In this document: piece after piece, positions 33,688-46,786 of the stretch
Layout: each line of letters opens with the position of its first letter
Numbering within the stretch: the stretch's first letter is position 1
Source of the DNA: Sva-07 sp963793335
Lineage (GTDB): Bacteria > Actinomycetota > Acidimicrobiia > Acidimicrobiales > Ilumatobacteraceae
Assembly (NCBI GenBank): GCA_963793335.1
Contig: CAWBZS010000009.1
Coordinates: 1 to 64,000 of the forward strand
Reading direction: 5' to 3'
Length of the DNA: 64,000 nt
The notes under the pieces: generated by a model
Told to the model about the DNA's origin: nothing
Seen by the model: the letters and a program-made list of their open reading frames with translations, nothing else
Database searches by the model: none
Translations under genes and position numbers: made by a program

Positions 33688-35201
33688 CGACGAACCGTGT
33701 GGTCGGTCACCGATGCGCGGTACCGCACCGTGTACACGCTGTCGCCGGACAGGATCGCGCCGCGTCCCAACATGCGCCCGAACTGCCAATTGGACAGCCC
33801 GAGCTCGGGCGCATCGAGCGCGTACTGACCGTCGACCCAGCGAGTGAATCCGTCGCCGACGAACGGGGCATCGACGCCCGCCATGAACGCCTCGTGCTCG
33901 GAACGGTCATCGCTGATCAGCGACGCGACGAACCGAGGGCTGTACCGGTTGCACAGGTCGACGCCGTCGCTCATCGAGTCGACGACCACGAGCGTGATCT
34001 CGGGCGACCGCTCCCACTCCCATTCCCGCCCGAGCGTTTGCAGGTCGATGGTCGAGGCTGCCGGTTCGTCGTGGACACCGTCGGCTCGCTCGATCGGCAC
34101 GATGGAATTGAATCGACCGCTCGGCACGAACGACTCACTGCCCTCGACCACGTGGAGCCGTGCCGCGACGCCTCGCGCAGCTGCGGCGGCGTCGAGCGCT
34201 TCCAGCACGACCGGCACCAGTGTGTTGGCGCCATCGCGAACCACGGCACACACGTTGAGGGTGTTGCACACCTTGCGGTCGAGCGAATGCTCAACGGCGT
34301 CGCGAAGCACCGCGGCATCGGCCGAGGCACCGACCACCATCCAGGCGCCTCCAGTGCCGTGCAGGCTCACCGGGGTACCCGACTGAGAGGCCACCGCCCC
34401 CAGTTCGGCCACCGCGGTCCCGGAACCCCTCGCAACGGCCAGCGCCAACCGCTGGTCGGCGAACAGCGCATGGCCCGCAGCGTGGGTCGGCGAATCGACG
34501 AGGCGGACAACACCGACCGGCAACCCGGCATCGCGCAGCGCCGGCTCGAGTGCACGCTCCACGATCGTCCTGGCCGTGCCGAGCGCGTCCGAGCCGATGC
34601 GGAACACCACCGAGTTCCCGGTTCGTACGACACCGCAGGCATCCGCGAACACGTTGGGGCGCCCTTCGAAGACGAACCCGACCACGCCGAGCGGTGCACG
34701 ACGCGACTCGACAGACCACTGGTCGTGCTCGATGCGCTCGATCGGAGTGTCGCGACGGCTCGGCGAGTCCCGCCACCCGCGCAACCCGTCGATCATGCCG
34801 GCGCGCATCGAGTCGTCGAGCACCAATCTGGTGGTCGAACGACCACGTTCTCGCGCCCGGACGACGTCGGCGTCGTTGGCGGCAGCGATCGGAGCGAACG
34901 ATGCGTCATCGGCCAGCAAGTTCGCAAAGCGGTCGAAGAACTCGGAGATCTGATCGTCACTGCACGTTGCGAGGGCAGCGAACCCGCGGCCGGCGTCGGA
35001 CACCGCAGTGTCGACCACCTCGTGCACGTCGCTGGGAATGTGCAGCAGCGCACCGCTCGACTGCACCACCACGAGGCGGTCACCGGCACGAAAGCGGTGC
35101 GCCAGATCGGCATCGACATGGGTGAGCTGGTTGCCCCCGAACGGAATCGGCTGCCCCGTCGTCAGTTGAGTGAGCGCTGCGAGCTGGGGGGCCGACGACA
35201 C
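33684..35201 (-). CDS. proA: Glutamate-5-semialdehyde dehydrogenase-like protein (ProA family)
   Basis: The 505-residue protein resembles ProA, which reduces glutamyl-5-phosphate to the semialdehyde in proline synthesis. It has APLGVVGFVFEGRPNVFADA, VVRTGNSVVFRIGSDALGTA and the catalytic Cys in SLDRKVCNTLNVCAVV. It is longer than usual ProA (about 420), with an extra N-terminal part, and no proB or obg gene is adjacent, so a different aldehyde substrate is possible. The GTG at 35201 is six bases from TACGCT. It is followed with overlap by the CPBP protease. Confidence 0.75.
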   Translation of the reverse strand: MSSAPQLAALTQLTTGQPIPFGGNQLTHVDADLAHRFRAGDRLVVVQSSGALLHIPSDVHEVVDTAVSDAGRGFAALATCSDDQISEFFDRFANLLADDASFAPIAAANDADVVRARERGRSTTRLVLDDSMRAGMIDGLRGWRDSPSRRDTPIERIEHDQWSVESRRAPLGVVGFVFEGRPNVFADACGVVRTGNSVVFRIGSDALGTARTIVERALEPALRDAGLPVGVVRLVDSPTHAAGHALFADQRLALAVARGSGTAVAELGAVASQSGTPVSLHGTGGAWMVVGASADAAVLRDAVEHSLDRKVCNTLNVCAVVRDGANTLVPVVLEALDAAAAARGVAARLHVVEGSESFVPSGRFNSIVPIERADGVHDEPAASTIDLQTLGREWEWERSPEITLVVVDSMSDGVDLCNRYSPRFVASLISDDRSEHEAFMAGVDAPFVGDGFTRWVDGQYALDAPELGLSNWQFGRMLGRGAILSGDSVYTVRYRASVTDHTVRR

Positions 35202-35206
35202 CCCAC

Positions 35207-35213
35207 TAGCGTA
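35207..35213. promoter_or_regulatory. Nearly coincident divergent -10 boxes (TAGCGTA)
   Basis: The seven bases TAGCGTA contain TAGCGT on the plus strand (35207-35212), six bases before the GTG at 35219. They also contain TACGCT on the minus strand (35213-35208), six bases before the GTG at 35201. Only 17 bases separate the two start codons. Two polymerases cannot occupy both sites at once, so the ProA-like and hydrolase genes are expected to exclude each other's initiation. Confidence 0.6.
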
Positions 35214-35218
35214 GGCGT

Positions 35219-35893
35219 GTGCCTGCATCCCCGCTCTACTTCCGTCAGTTGTTGTCCGGACGAGATTTCGCCGTTGGCGACCCCTTGGCGTCGCAGATGG
35301 TCAACTTCGTCTATGCGATCGGTGACCATCGCACCGGAGAATGCCTCCTGGTCGACCCTGCGTACGCCGTGAAGGAACTCGTCGACCTCGTCGGTGCCGA
35401 TTCGATGACGGTCACCGGCGTGCTGGCGACCCACTATCACCCGGACCACGTCGGCGGTTCGATGATGGGACACTCGATCGAGGGGATCAGCGAGCTCCTC
35501 GCCCACATCGACTGCCCGGTGCACGTGCAGCGCGACGAGGTCGAGTGGGTTGCCAAGACGACGTCGGTCACCGCTGACCACCTCGTCGGCCACGAGTCGG
35601 GCGACATCGTCACCGTCGGCGGCATCGACGTGTCGCTGCTGCATACGCCGGGCCACACGCCCGGGAGCCAGTGCTTCTTCGTCGACGACCGGTTGATCGC
35701 CGGCGACACCCTGTTCCTCGAGGGGTGCGGCAGGACGGACCTCCCCGGCTCGGATCCTGCGAAGATGGTGGAGAGCCTGCGGCGCCTCGGCGAGGTCCCC
35801 GACAGCACGGTGCTGTTCCCGGGGCACCGCTACTCGATGGCGAGCAGCGCCACGATGGACGTGGTCAAGGAGACGAACTTCGTCTTCCAGTGA
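35219..35893 (+). CDS. Metallo-beta-lactamase-fold hydrolase (glyoxalase II-like)
   Basis: This 224-residue protein has the metal-binding motif THYHPDHVGG, then HTPGHTPGSQCFFVDD, the bridging Asp in IAGDTLFLEGCGRTDLPGSD, and the final His in LFPGHRYSMAS. The overall form resembles glyoxalase II and persulfide dioxygenase-type hydrolases, which act on thioesters or glutathione-like adducts; the true substrate is unknown. The GTG at 35219 is six bases after TAGCGT. It is convergent with the LysM lipoprotein gene. Confidence 0.87.
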   Translation: MPASPLYFRQLLSGRDFAVGDPLASQMVNFVYAIGDHRTGECLLVDPAYAVKELVDLVGADSMTVTGVLATHYHPDHVGGSMMGHSIEGISELLAHIDCPVHVQRDEVEWVAKTTSVTADHLVGHESGDIVTVGGIDVSLLHTPGHTPGSQCFFVDDRLIAGDTLFLEGCGRTDLPGSDPAKMVESLRRLGEVPDSTVLFPGHRYSMASSATMDVVKETNFVFQ

Positions 35894-35923
35894 TGCGGCG
35901 CTGGCGATCACGCCAGCGCGAGA

Positions 35924-36587
35924 TCAGCAGTCGGCCTTGGCCGGAATCACGATCTCGAGGCCGACGAAGAAGGCGTCGTAGCCTTCGGTGTCGGCGTTGG
36001 CCGCATTCAGCGCCTCGAGCGTGACGTCGAACTTCTCCGCAACCGAAATCGGGAAGTCGTTGGCCTCGATCGGATAGGTCCCCGGTGCGCAGTTGTCGCC
36101 TGCGTCCGGGATCGTCTCGGTGGCGCCGGCCTCCTCGCCGTCAGCCTCCTCGGTGACGTCCGTGTCCTCCTCGGCGGCAGCCGCAGGGGTCGCGTCGACG
36201 GGCAGGGCTCCGGGTGGGATCATGATCACGGTTCCGGGCCCGGGGAAGTCATCCGGGCTGGCCCAGCTGTTGACCGCCACCAGATCGTCGAGGGTCACGT
36301 CGAACCGCTCGACGAGCAGGAACGGGTAGTCGCCCTGCTGCACGGTGTAGTCCTGCGTTCCTTGGACGCGACCGTCTTCGCCGACCGTGGCTGCTTCACC
36401 CTCCGCTGGCTCCGCGGTGGCAGGAGGCCGGACCACGAAGGCGGTGGATTCGGCGTCGAGGTTGATCGTCGATTGCGTGGCACTCGATTCGGTGCCGCCG
36501 CATGAAGCCAGGAGGAATACGCCGGCGATCGCCGGGCCGACGATGGCGCCGAGGCGGCGCGCTCGATGTCGATGGACGAGATTGCAT
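35924..36587 (-). CDS. LysM-domain lipoprotein, probably with a one-base frameshift in the signal peptide
   Basis: The readable frame encodes a lipobox (GVFLLASCGG) and two LysM-like repeats, DYTVQQGDYPFLLVERFDVT and TYPIEANDFPISVAEKFDVT, separated by an acidic linker, so it is a peptidoglycan-associated lipoprotein. No ATG or GTG lies sensibly upstream in this frame. In the neighbouring frame an ATG at 36587 follows TACGCT (36600-36595) by seven bases and reads MQSR. Removing one C from GTCC (36574-36575) would join it to HRHRARRLGAIVGPAIAG, a perfect signal peptide. The span 35924-36587 is 664 bases, one more than a multiple of three. A TTG at 36628 is an unlikely alternative start. Confidence 0.7.
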
Positions 36588-36642
36588 GGAGACCAGCGTA
36601 GAACCTTTGCAGCGCAAGGTGTCGTCAACCCCGCCAACTTCG

Positions 36643-38094
36643 CTACATCAGCGGTCGATCGGTCGGCTTGACCGGGAACGGCAATCGTGTTTCGCCCATC
36701 AGGTGTGCATCGACGCCTGCCGCACACGCTCGGCCTTCTGCGATCGCCCACACGATCAGGCTCTGTCCGCGCCCCATGTCGCCGGCCACGAACAACCCGT
36801 GCTGGTTCGTCATGTAATTCGCGTCGCGAGCGACGTTGCCGCGAGCGTCGAAGTCGACCTCGAGCGCTTCGAGCCACGACCCCTTCTCCGGTCCGACGAA
36901 GCCCATCGCGAGGAAGACGAAGTCGGCCACGATCTCATGGTCGCTGCCTTCCACCTTGACGAACGAGCCGTCGAGCAACTCCACCTCGTGGAGGCGCAGC
37001 GCCTTCACCCGGCCGTTGCCGTCGTCCAGGAACTGCTCGGTGTTGACGCTGTACATCCGGTCGCCGCCCTCTTCGTGGGCGGAGGTGACCTTGTAGGTCA
37101 TCGCGAATTGCGGCCACGGGTTGTTCGCCCCCCGCTGGTCCGGCGGCTTCGGGAGGATCTCGAGCTGCGTCACCGACGCCGCTCCCTGCCGGTGTGCGGT
37201 GCCCAAGCAGTCGGCTCCGGTGTCACCACCTCCGATGATCACCACGTGCTTGCCGTTGACGTCGATCGGCGAGTGCTCCAGGTCGCCCAGCTGCACGCGG
37301 TTGGCGTACGGCAGGTACTCCATGGCCTGGTGGATGCCGCCGAGCTCTCGGCCCGGGATCGGCAGATCACGCCATGAGGTGGCACCACAGGCGAGCACCA
37401 CCGCGTCGTGCGATGCTCGGAGCACCTCGATGTCGACGTTCTCACCGACGACCGCATTGGTGCGGAACTCGGTGCCTTCAGCCTCCATCTGTGCGATCCG
37501 GCGATCGATGTGACGCTTCTCCATCTTGAATTCCGGGATGCCGTAGCGCAAGAGGCCACCGATGCGATCGGCGCGCTCCAGCACGACGACTTCGTGGCCG
37601 GCGCGCGTCAGCTGCTGGGCGACGGCCAGACCGGCGGGGCCCGACCCGATCACGGCAACGCGCTTGCCGGTGCGGACCGCGGGGACGTGTGGGGTCACCC
37701 ACCCTTCGTCCCACGCCCGATCGATGATCTCGACCTCGACCTGCTTGATGGCGACGGGGTTCTGGTTGATCCCCAGCACACACGCCGATTCGCACGGGGC
37801 CGGGCACAGGCGACCCGTGAATTCGGGAAAGTTGTTCGTGGCGTGGAGACGCTCGATGGCGTCCTGCCAATGGTCTCGGTAGACGAGGTCGTTCCAGTCG
37901 GGAATCAGATTCCCGAGCGGGCAGCCATTGTTGCAGAACGGAATGCCGCAGTCCATGCAGCGCCCCGCCTGGTGCTTCAGTTCGGCACCGTCGAAGTCCT
38001 CGTAGACCTCGTTCCAGTCACGCAGGCGTACAGGAACCGGCCGCCGCTCCGGCAAGGCGCGGTCCCACTGCAGAAATCCTGTTGGCTCACCCAT
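36643..38094 (-). CDS. gltD: Glutamate synthase small (beta) subunit
   Basis: The 483-residue flavoprotein feeds NADPH electrons to GltB. An N-terminal double iron-sulfur cysteine region (RCMDCGIPFCNNGCPLGN and GRLCPAPCESACVLG) is followed by FAD-binding VAVIGSGPAGLAVAQQL, NADPH-binding VIIGGGDTGADC and the FAD-closing VAGDMGRGQSLIVWAI. GGAGGG lies nine bases before the ATG. It follows gltB by 33 bases in one operon. The dinucleotide-binding and cysteine motifs are all intact. Confidence 0.95.
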   Translation of the reverse strand: MGEPTGFLQWDRALPERRPVPVRLRDWNEVYEDFDGAELKHQAGRCMDCGIPFCNNGCPLGNLIPDWNDLVYRDHWQDAIERLHATNNFPEFTGRLCPAPCESACVLGINQNPVAIKQVEVEIIDRAWDEGWVTPHVPAVRTGKRVAVIGSGPAGLAVAQQLTRAGHEVVVLERADRIGGLLRYGIPEFKMEKRHIDRRIAQMEAEGTEFRTNAVVGENVDIEVLRASHDAVVLACGATSWRDLPIPGRELGGIHQAMEYLPYANRVQLGDLEHSPIDVNGKHVVIIGGGDTGADCLGTAHRQGAASVTQLEILPKPPDQRGANNPWPQFAMTYKVTSAHEEGGDRMYSVNTEQFLDDGNGRVKALRLHEVELLDGSFVKVEGSDHEIVADFVFLAMGFVGPEKGSWLEALEVDFDARGNVARDANYMTNQHGLFVAGDMGRGQSLIVWAIAEGRACAAGVDAHLMGETRLPFPVKPTDRPLM

Positions 38095-38127
38095 CTTGGC
38101 GTTCCCTCCTCGTCGACGACCCGTGGC

Positions 38128-42672
<4,545 letters not shown>

Positions 42673-42802
42673 ATCCGCGTGTCTCGTAGTTGCACGGCCC
42701 CGTGTTGGACTCGGTCGACGATGACCTCAGTGAGCGATCGACGGTGACCTGCTCACACGGGGTGCCCGAGACAGCGCTGGCCCGGGGCGAACCCACATCA
42801 TA
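42673..42802 (-). promoter_or_regulatory. Possible promoter and structured leader RNA of gltBD
   Basis: On the minus strand TATGAT (42802-42797) is a good -10 candidate, about 125 bases before the start of gltB, so the message may have a leader near 118 nt. The leader contains CCCCGTGT (42762-42755) able to pair with ACACGGGG (42705-42698), and an overlapping alternative, GCTCAC/GTGAGC (42756-42751 with 42735-42730). The two pairings share two bases, as in switching leaders. No known riboswitch consensus was recognised. Confidence 0.4.
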
Positions 42803-42856
42803 GGGGCTGGTCGCGCCGACGCGGAAGATCGTTCCCTCGTGAACTCCGCCCGTCCA

Positions 42857-42895
42857 CGATCTGCGCCACATACGTCCCACCGCACGATCTGCGCC
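42857..42895. repeat. 39-bp direct repeat, upstream copy
   Basis: This segment is identical over 39 bases to 43772-43810. Internally it holds two related units starting CGATCTGCGCC. Together the copies bracket the alpha/beta hydrolase gene. The following bases form a long hairpin (42887-42933). Confidence 0.85.
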
Positions 42896-42933
42896 CCATG
42901 CGTCCCGGCTTCCGGGACGCAATGGGCACAGAT
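42887..42933. terminator. 22-bp imperfect hairpin upstream of the hydrolase gene
   Basis: Bases 42887-42908 pair with 42912-42933 around the loop CTT, with 19 of 22 positions complementary; the top ten pairs are perfect. It begins inside the 39-bp repeat. It lies 5' to both divergent genes, so it is not an obvious terminator for either, and may be a member of a dispersed repeat family. Confidence 0.55.
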
Positions 42934-42974
42934 TCCTGCGGTCGGTCGGGGCCGTCGTGCGAGAATCTCCCCCC

Positions 42975-43769
42975 ATGACGCATCCCCACACCACCTCATC
43001 GCCAGATGGAACCTCGATCGCCTGGAGCCGTGTCGGAGACGGCGAGCCCGTGGTGCTGGTGCACGGCATCACCGAGTCTGCGGCATCGTTCGATCCGGTC
43101 ACCGAGCGATTGGCGGCCACCAACGAGGTGATCACCCTCGACCTCCGCGGGCATGGTGAGTCGGCTCTCGCCGCCACGTACGACTTGGGTGCGATGGCTG
43201 GCGACGTGGCCGCAGTCATCGCGGCCGCCAAGATCTCTCGCCCCCATGTGGTGGGCCACTCACTCGGTGGCATGGTCGCCACCGCTGCGGGCGCAGTGGT
43301 GCCGTTCGCCAGTATCACCAACATCGACCAGTCGCTGCAGCTGGCGGCCTTCAAGGCGAACCTCATGCCCGCCGAAGCACTGCTGCGCGACCCGGATCAG
43401 TACCACCTCGTCGTCGACGCGATGTTCGAGACGATGATGGGCGACCGGTTGACGGACGACGAGATCGACCGTGTCAACGCCCTCCGGCACGCCGAGCACG
43501 ACGTCGTCGCCGGTGTCTGGGAGTTGCTCCTCACCGAACCCGAGGAGCAGATCGCGGCGATCGTCGACGCGGCGCTGGCGGGCTACGTCGACAACGACGT
43601 GCCCTATCTGGCGCTGTTCGGTATCGACCCCGGCGATGGATACGACCGATGGCTCGGCGAACGCATCCAGAACAGCACTGTCGAGTATTGGGAGGGCTTC
43701 GGCCACTACCCACATCTCGTCGACCCGGACCGCTTCGTGGCCCGCCTCGCCGACTTCTGGAACAGCTGA
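42975..43769 (+). CDS. Alpha/beta hydrolase
   Basis: The 264-residue enzyme has the oxyanion segment VVLVHGITESAASFD, LDLRGHGES, the nucleophile elbow VVGHSLGGMVATA with Ser at about 95, and the late catalytic His in EGFGHYPHLVDPDRF. It is an esterase, lipase or haloalkane-type hydrolase of unknown substrate. GAGAAT (42961-42966) eight bases before the ATG is a weak -10 candidate. The gene is bracketed on both sides by the same 39-bp repeat plus hairpin, which suggests it may have moved or been duplicated as a cassette. Confidence 0.87.
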   Translation: MTHPHTTSSPDGTSIAWSRVGDGEPVVLVHGITESAASFDPVTERLAATNEVITLDLRGHGESALAATYDLGAMAGDVAAVIAAAKISRPHVVGHSLGGMVATAAGAVVPFASITNIDQSLQLAAFKANLMPAEALLRDPDQYHLVVDAMFETMMGDRLTDDEIDRVNALRHAEHDVVAGVWELLLTEPEEQIAAIVDAALAGYVDNDVPYLALFGIDPGDGYDRWLGERIQNSTVEYWEGFGHYPHLVDPDRFVARLADFWNS

Positions 43770-43771
43770 CC

Positions 43772-43810
43772 CGATCTGCGCCACATACGTCCCACCGCAC
43801 GATCTGCGCC
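43772..43810. repeat. 39-bp direct repeat, downstream copy
   Basis: Identical to 42857-42895. It starts three bases after the hydrolase stop codon and leads into a second long hairpin (43802-43848). Confidence 0.85.
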
Positions 43811-43848
43811 GAATACGTCCCGGATTCCGGGACGCCCCGGGCGCAGAT
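43802..43848. terminator. 22-bp imperfect hairpin between convergent genes
   Basis: Bases 43802-43823 pair with 43827-43848 around ATT, with eight perfect pairs at the top, nine at the base and a five-base internal mismatch. It lies between the hydrolase stop and the stop of the convergent crotonase, so it probably serves as a two-way terminator. No T tract follows. Confidence 0.65.
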
Positions 43849-43865
43849 GCGACGGCCGGAGTCGC

Positions 43866-44687
43866 TCAGACGTCCGCGAACACCGCCGGCCGCTTCTCGA
43901 AGCCGGCCATCACCGCCTCGACCTGGTTCGGGGTGCCGATCTGAGCGCCGATCAGCCGGCGCTCCTCGGCGAATTGCTCGGCGGCACCGTCGCTCGCCAG
44001 GCGGTTGAAGAGCGCTTTCGCTCCCTGCACCGCACCCGGGCTCATCCCGGCGATCTCGTGGGCCATGGCCATCGCATCGTCTTTCGGAGTGGCGCTCAAC
44101 TTGGTGACGAGACCCATCTCGGCAGCCTCGGTTCCGGAGAACACCCGAGCGGTGAACGTGAGTTCCTTGGCGATGTCGGGTCGTACCAGCTTCGACAACA
44201 CGAACGTCCCGGTCATGTCGGGCACCAGTCCCCAGTACACCTCTCGAACGGACATCTTGGTGTCGGGATGGACGATGCGGATGTCGGCGCCGAGCGCGAT
44301 CTGGAGTCCCCCGCCGAGCGCATGGCCGTGCACCGCCGCGATCACCGGCACCGTCAGCTCCTGCCACACCCAGCAGACCTGCTGGCCGAGATGGGTGATC
44401 CGACCATCCTCCATCTGTCCGGGGTTGCCGTCGGTTCGCGTTGCCGCACTCGCCGCGTCGTCGCCACCCGCCATCGCCTGGAACGACGAGAAGTCGAGAC
44501 CAGCGCAGAACGACGCGCCATCGCCGGACAGCACGACGGCACGAACAGCGGGCTCGGACTTCAACTGCTCTCCGGCTTCGGCGATTGCAGTGAACATGGC
44601 GTTGTCGAGCGCATTGCGCTTGTCGGCACGGTTGAACACGACGTCGGCGACGCCGTCGTTGATGGAGATGAGGACGCGGTCAGACAT
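43866..44687 (-). CDS. Crotonase-family enoyl-CoA hydratase
   Basis: The 273-residue protein has the crotonase motifs GDGASFCAGLDFSSF and AAVHGHALGGGLQIALGADI. The first catalytic Glu is Gln in GGGLQIAL, while the second is kept in MSVREVYWGLVPDMTG. It belongs to the group annotated as crotonase/enoyl-CoA hydratase with about 270 residues; loss of the first Glu suggests isomerase, hydrolase or another acyl-CoA reaction. GAGACT seven bases before the ATG is a weak -10 element. It follows the oxidase gene on the same strand. Confidence 0.85.
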   Translation of the reverse strand: MSDRVLISINDGVADVVFNRADKRNALDNAMFTAIAEAGEQLKSEPAVRAVVLSGDGASFCAGLDFSSFQAMAGGDDAASAATRTDGNPGQMEDGRITHLGQQVCWVWQELTVPVIAAVHGHALGGGLQIALGADIRIVHPDTKMSVREVYWGLVPDMTGTFVLSKLVRPDIAKELTFTARVFSGTEAAEMGLVTKLSATPKDDAMAMAHEIAGMSPGAVQGAKALFNRLASDGAAEQFAEERRLIGAQIGTPNQVEAVMAGFEKRPAVFADV

Positions 44688-44772
44688 GGCTGCAAGTCTC
44701 GCATTCGGCCGGCGGCCCCGACGAACGGACCGGTCGCCGAACCGGTGGCGTTGCTCAGCGCGGTGTCACGGG

Positions 44773-45993
44773 TCAGCGAACCCGGCGGCGGACCAGCGAG
44801 CGGTCGATCTCCGCCACAGAGCGCACGCCACTCAGCGCCATGGTGCGTTCCATCCCCTCGCGCATGAAGGCCAGCAACTGATCGACACCCCGCTCGCCGG
44901 CCGCGCCGAGCGCGTAGAGGTACGGGCGGCCCATCGACACGGCGTCCGCGCCGAGGGCGAGCGCCTTGACGATGTCGCTCCCGCGCCGCACACCGCCATC
45001 GCAGATGATGGTCGCACTGTCGCCGATCTCGTCGCGAACGGGCTCGACCAGTTCGATCGGCGCGGGTGCATCGTCGAGTTGGCGACCGCCGTGGTTCGAC
45101 AACCCGATGCCCTCCACGCCCATCGACACCGCCTGCTTCGCATCGGCCACGCTCTGCACGCCCTTCAGCACGATCGGCCCATCCCACACGGTGCGCAACC
45201 AGTCGACGTCGTCCCACGACAGCGCCGGATCGAATTGGCGCGCCATGTGCTCAGACAACGTCACCGCGCTGCTGCCATCCTCGTCGCTGAGCCCGACGAC
45301 GTTCGCGAACGTGATCGGCTCGTTGCGAAGGAAGTCCCACGTCCAAGCTGGGTGGATCGCCCCGTCGACGATGGTGCCGGGCCCGATCTTCGGCGGCAGC
45401 GTCATCCCACGCCGCACGTCGCGCTCGCGTCGCCCCAGCACTGCGGTGTCGACGGTGAGCCACACCGCGGTGTAACCAGCCGCCTTCGAACGGTCGAGCA
45501 ACTCCTTCACCAACGCACGGTCACGCCAGGTGTACACCTGGAACCACTTGTCGCCGCTGCTCACCGCCGCAACCTCCTCGATCGACCGGGTCCCCATCGT
45601 CGACAGCGACCAGGGGATGCCTGCGCGAGCCGCGGCGCGAGCGACGGCGAGCTCACCTTGGGAGTGGGCGATGCGTGTGAATCCCGTTGGCGCCAGGATC
45701 AGTGGCAGGTCCGCATGGCGCCCGAGGATGGTCGTCGAGGTGTCGAGTCGGCTGACATCGCGCAGGATCCGCGGCTGGAACTCATGGTCGGCAAAGGCGT
45801 CCACATTGCGCTTCAGCGTCCGCTCGTCCTCAGCGCCGCCGTCGATGTAGTCGAAGACCCCGTGCGGCAGCCGGCGCTTCGCGATGCGGCGGAAGTCCTC
45901 GACCGACGCTGCGGACTTCAGGCGCCGCTCGACCGGGTCGAGCGTGATGCGATCGAACTGCACGACCGAGCGAACGGTGTTGATCATCCCCAT
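44773..45993 (-). CDS. FMN-dependent alpha-hydroxyacid oxidase/dehydrogenase (LldD-like)
   Basis: The 406-residue protein matches the lactate/glycolate oxidase family: RLPHGVFDYIDGGAEDE, LAPTGFTRIAHSQGE, the FMN-phosphate region ICDGGVRRGSDIVKALALGA and the active-site SNHGGRQLD with the catalytic His and Arg. It oxidises an L-2-hydroxyacid; L-lactate is likely, but mycofactocin-associated MftD-type enzymes look similar. The ATG at 45993 is seven bases after TACGAT (46006-46001). Confidence 0.88.
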   Translation of the reverse strand: MGMINTVRSVVQFDRITLDPVERRLKSAASVEDFRRIAKRRLPHGVFDYIDGGAEDERTLKRNVDAFADHEFQPRILRDVSRLDTSTTILGRHADLPLILAPTGFTRIAHSQGELAVARAAARAGIPWSLSTMGTRSIEEVAAVSSGDKWFQVYTWRDRALVKELLDRSKAAGYTAVWLTVDTAVLGRRERDVRRGMTLPPKIGPGTIVDGAIHPAWTWDFLRNEPITFANVVGLSDEDGSSAVTLSEHMARQFDPALSWDDVDWLRTVWDGPIVLKGVQSVADAKQAVSMGVEGIGLSNHGGRQLDDAPAPIELVEPVRDEIGDSATIICDGGVRRGSDIVKALALGADAVSMGRPYLYALGAAGERGVDQLLAFMREGMERTMALSGVRSVAEIDRSLVRRRVR

Positions 45994-46014
45994 TCACCAG
46001 ATCGTAGATGGTGC

Positions 46015-46740
46015 TCACTCGACGATGCGGAGGCCGCTCGGGGTCATCGATGGTTCGGCCTGGGGAAGATCGACCACGAACTCCGTGCGGTGAGCAGGAA
46101 ACACATGCTCGCTGACCAGCACGGGGGCGCCCGAGCGATCGGTGGTGACGCGCTGGCATCGCAGCACCGGCGAGCCCGGCGGCACACCCAGCAGCTTGGC
46201 GTCGGGCGTGTCGACGAGATCTGCCGCAATGCGCTGCGTCGCCCCGAGCAGTTCGACATCGAGCAGTTCGTAGAACGGGCGCCGCTCGACGTCCTTGCGT
46301 GACAGGTGCGCTCCGAGCTCCGCAGGACACCACACCGTGACCACCGCAAACGGCTCACCGTCGGCCAGGTTGACCCGCTTCACTCGCAGGACCTGGTCGC
46401 AGCCGAGCACCCGTCGAACCCGATCTGGCGACTCGACGTAGGCGAACTCCTCGATCTTGCGTTCCGACAGTTTGCCGACGCCTTCGACATGCGACTCGAT
46501 CGTGGCCAACGACTGCAGCGACTGCGGCACCGGTTCGGTCGCCACGAACCAGCCGAACCCCTGTCGCGCAGCCAGCAAACCCTCCTCGCGCAGCAGCTCC
46601 AGCGAGCGCCGGATCGTCACTCGCGACGCCCCGAACTCCTCGGACATCTCGGCCTCCGACGGCAACACCGACCCCGACGGCGCAGCCAGTACACGCTCGC
46701 GGAGTGCGTCGGCGATCTCCTGATAGCGGATGTGTCTCAT
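46015..46740 (-). CDS. GntR-family regulator, HutC subfamily
   Basis: The 241-residue protein has an N-terminal winged helix-turn-helix (RYQEIADALRERVL, LPSEAEMSEEFGASRVTIRR, SLELLREEGLL) and a C-terminal UTRA ligand domain (VNLADGEPFAVVTVWCP, LLGVPPGSPVLRCQRV, VSEHVFPAHRTEFVVDL). It is divergent from aconitase with 81 bases between, so it probably controls aconitase and itself, responding to a small effector. GGAG lies six bases before the ATG. Confidence 0.9.
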   Translation of the reverse strand: MRHIRYQEIADALRERVLAAPSGSVLPSEAEMSEEFGASRVTIRRSLELLREEGLLAARQGFGWFVATEPVPQSLQSLATIESHVEGVGKLSERKIEEFAYVESPDRVRRVLGCDQVLRVKRVNLADGEPFAVVTVWCPAELGAHLSRKDVERRPFYELLDVELLGATQRIAADLVDTPDAKLLGVPPGSPVLRCQRVTTDRSGAPVLVSEHVFPAHRTEFVVDLPQAEPSMTPSGLRIVE

Positions 46741-46786
46741 GGTGCTCCTGCTCGCCGCGCGGCCCGATGTGTCGGAGTGCGGCAAC

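Noticed and set aside
42857..43848. Repeats around the hydrolase gene as insertion-sequence ends
   Set aside because: They are direct and not inverted, there is no transposase and no target-site duplication could be recognised.
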